Of a DNA stretch of 6,609 nt, positions 5,769 to 6,609 are shown piece by piece. Positions within the stretch are counted from its first letter, which is position 1, and each line of letters opens with the position of its first letter. The translations under genes were made by a program, and so were the position numbers. Below the pieces are notes generated by a model. It made no database searches and was not told the DNA's origin. It worked only from the letters and a program-made list of their open reading frames with translations. This DNA is from Pseudomonadota bacterium (GTDB lineage Bacteria; Pseudomonadota; Alphaproteobacteria; Acetobacterales; Acetobacteraceae): positions 1 through 6,609 of the forward strand of contig JAKBCX010000090.1 of assembly GCA_021807465.1 (NCBI GenBank), given 5' to 3'.

Positions 5769-6609
5769 TGGCCGAGCGTATGACGAATTTCTTCACCGGA
5801 TTGCGTGAAGCCTGGAGTCTCGCCAAGCCTTATTTCAAGTCGGAAGAGAAATGGGTGGCGTGGGGGCTGCTGGTCTTCGTGATCGCGCTCAACCTCATCG
5901 TTGTGGCCATGAATGTGGTGATAACCTATTGGAACAACGATTTTTACAACGCCATCCAGGTTTATGATTCCGCGCTTTGCTGGAAGCTGCTCTATTATCC
6001 GGTCATCCATATAAAAGGCTCGCCATTGCCCATGCTCGGCTTTGCCGAGCTGGTGGCGGCTTATGTGCTCATTGCCACCTACGCCACCTATTTTAACCAG
6101 ATGCTGCAGATAAAATGGCGGCAATGGCTCACCGCACATTATGTTGATAACTGGCTGAGCGACCGGGCCTATTACACCATCAGCCTGGCGAATGACCCAG
6201 GCCGGGTGATCGACAACCCGGACCAGCGTATTTCTGAGGATTTGCGCGATTTCACACTGAATACGCTGTCGCTTGGCATTGATTTCATCACCAATGTGGT
6301 GACGCTCTTCAGCTTTATCTTCGTGCTTTATTCTGTCTCGGGCATCATCCATCCGTTTGGCATTGCCATTCACGGCTATCTGGTCTGGGTGGCGTTGCTC
6401 TATTCCATTTTCGGCACAATCATCACACAGCTCATTGGCCGCAAGCTTATCCCGCTCTCGTTCAACCAGCAGCGGCTGGAAGCGAATTTCCGCTTCAGGC
6501 TGGTGCGCGTGCGCGAGCATACCGAGGCCATTGCGCTCTCGCATGGCGAGGCGGATGAGCACAGCGCGCTGCGACATAGCTTCCAGGATGTAAGGGATAA
6601 TTTCTGGGC
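5768..6609 (+). CDS. ABC transporter membrane-domain protein, SbmA/BacA/YddA-like family (N-terminal part, continues past window)
   Basis: The open frame runs 280 codons to the window edge without a stop. It encodes the start of an ABC transporter of the ABC_membrane_2 type, related to YddA-like and SbmA/BacA-like proteins that move peptides, cobalamin-like or other bulky substrates across the inner membrane. Hydrophobic segments lie at about 31-54, 88-108, 165-190 and 200-222. Family motifs are WNNDFYNAIQ (55-64), DNPDQRISEDL (149-159) and EANFRFRLVRVREHTEAIAL (238-257). Full members of the YddA type are roughly 550-600 residues, with a C-terminal ATPase domain that would lie beyond this window; SbmA/BacA forms lack it, so the subtype is open. 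ATG 5768 overlaps the DUF3253 stop, with AAGGA (5754-5758) nine bases upstream inside that gene; ATG 5780 is an alternative start. The substrate cannot be inferred. Confidence 0.9.
   Translation, partial: MAERMTNFFTGLREAWSLAKPYFKSEEKWVAWGLLVFVIALNLIVVAMNVVITYWNNDFYNAIQVYDSALCWKLLYYPVIHIKGSPLPMLGFAELVAAYVLIATYATYFNQMLQIKWRQWLTAHYVDNWLSDRAYYTISLANDPGRVIDNPDQRISEDLRDFTLNTLSLGIDFITNVVTLFSFIFVLYSVSGIIHPFGIAIHGYLVWVALLYSIFGTIITQLIGRKLIPLSFNQQRLEANFRFRLVRVREHTEAIALSHGEADEHSALRHSFQDVRDNFW

Noticed and set aside
5486..6577. 363-codon open frame on the minus strand opposite the DUF3253 and ABC transporter genes
   Set aside because: It mirrors two well-supported plus-strand genes, has His/Arg-rich shadow-like composition, and shows no recognisable family motif; the plus strand has clear ABC_membrane_2 and DUF3253 signatures.

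Overview
The window looks like chromosomal DNA of a GC-rich proteobacterium, most likely an alphaproteobacterium. The best evidence is the left end: a small-type purL followed by a BolA-family gene and a CGFS monothiol glutaredoxin, an order familiar from alphaproteobacterial purine operons. A DUF3253 gene and a WcbI-like polysaccharide protein also fit that group. An acetic-acid-bacteria-like or other Rhodospirillales host is possible, but I cannot prove it from the sequence.

Layout. (1) 1-1833, plus strand: the C-terminal part of purL (cut by the window edge), then a BolA-family gene, then grxD. Gaps are about 15 bases, so this is very probably one transcript joining purine synthesis and Fe-S handling. 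(2) 1846-3084, plus strand: a GT-B-type glycosyltransferase right behind grxD. Its N-terminal beta-strand is encoded upstream of the first ATG/GTG/TTG codon, so it seems to start at a CTG behind a good Shine-Dalgarno, or its start codon has been mutated. (3) 3085-3536: AT-rich spacer DNA around a doubtful 80-residue basic, Pro/Thr-rich ORF, with a sigma-54-like GG-N10-GC element in front of it and a sigma-70 -10-like box plus palindrome behind it. (4) 3537-4400, plus strand: a stand-alone EAL protein with a badly eroded catalytic site. (5) 4420-5331, minus strand: a WcbI-like protein, convergent with the EAL gene. (6) 5332-5504: a divergent intergenic region with a 14-bp perfect palindrome. 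(7) 5505-6609, plus strand: a DUF3253 gene whose stop overlaps the start of an ABC transporter of the SbmA/BacA/YddA-like membrane family, which runs off the right edge.

How the genes fit together. The left block is housekeeping: PurL makes FGAM in purine synthesis, and BolA and Grx4-type proteins usually form a [2Fe-2S] complex. The middle (glycosyltransferase, dead-looking EAL protein, WcbI-like protein) is consistent with surface polysaccharide production and its regulation, though the genes are not one operon. The right pair is translationally coupled. I see no tRNA, rRNA, CRISPR array, transposase or integrase. No clear new multi-gene system is visible. The items most worth following are the EAL protein with both catalytic-loop aspartates changed to asparagine and the glycosyltransferase with the apparent CTG start.
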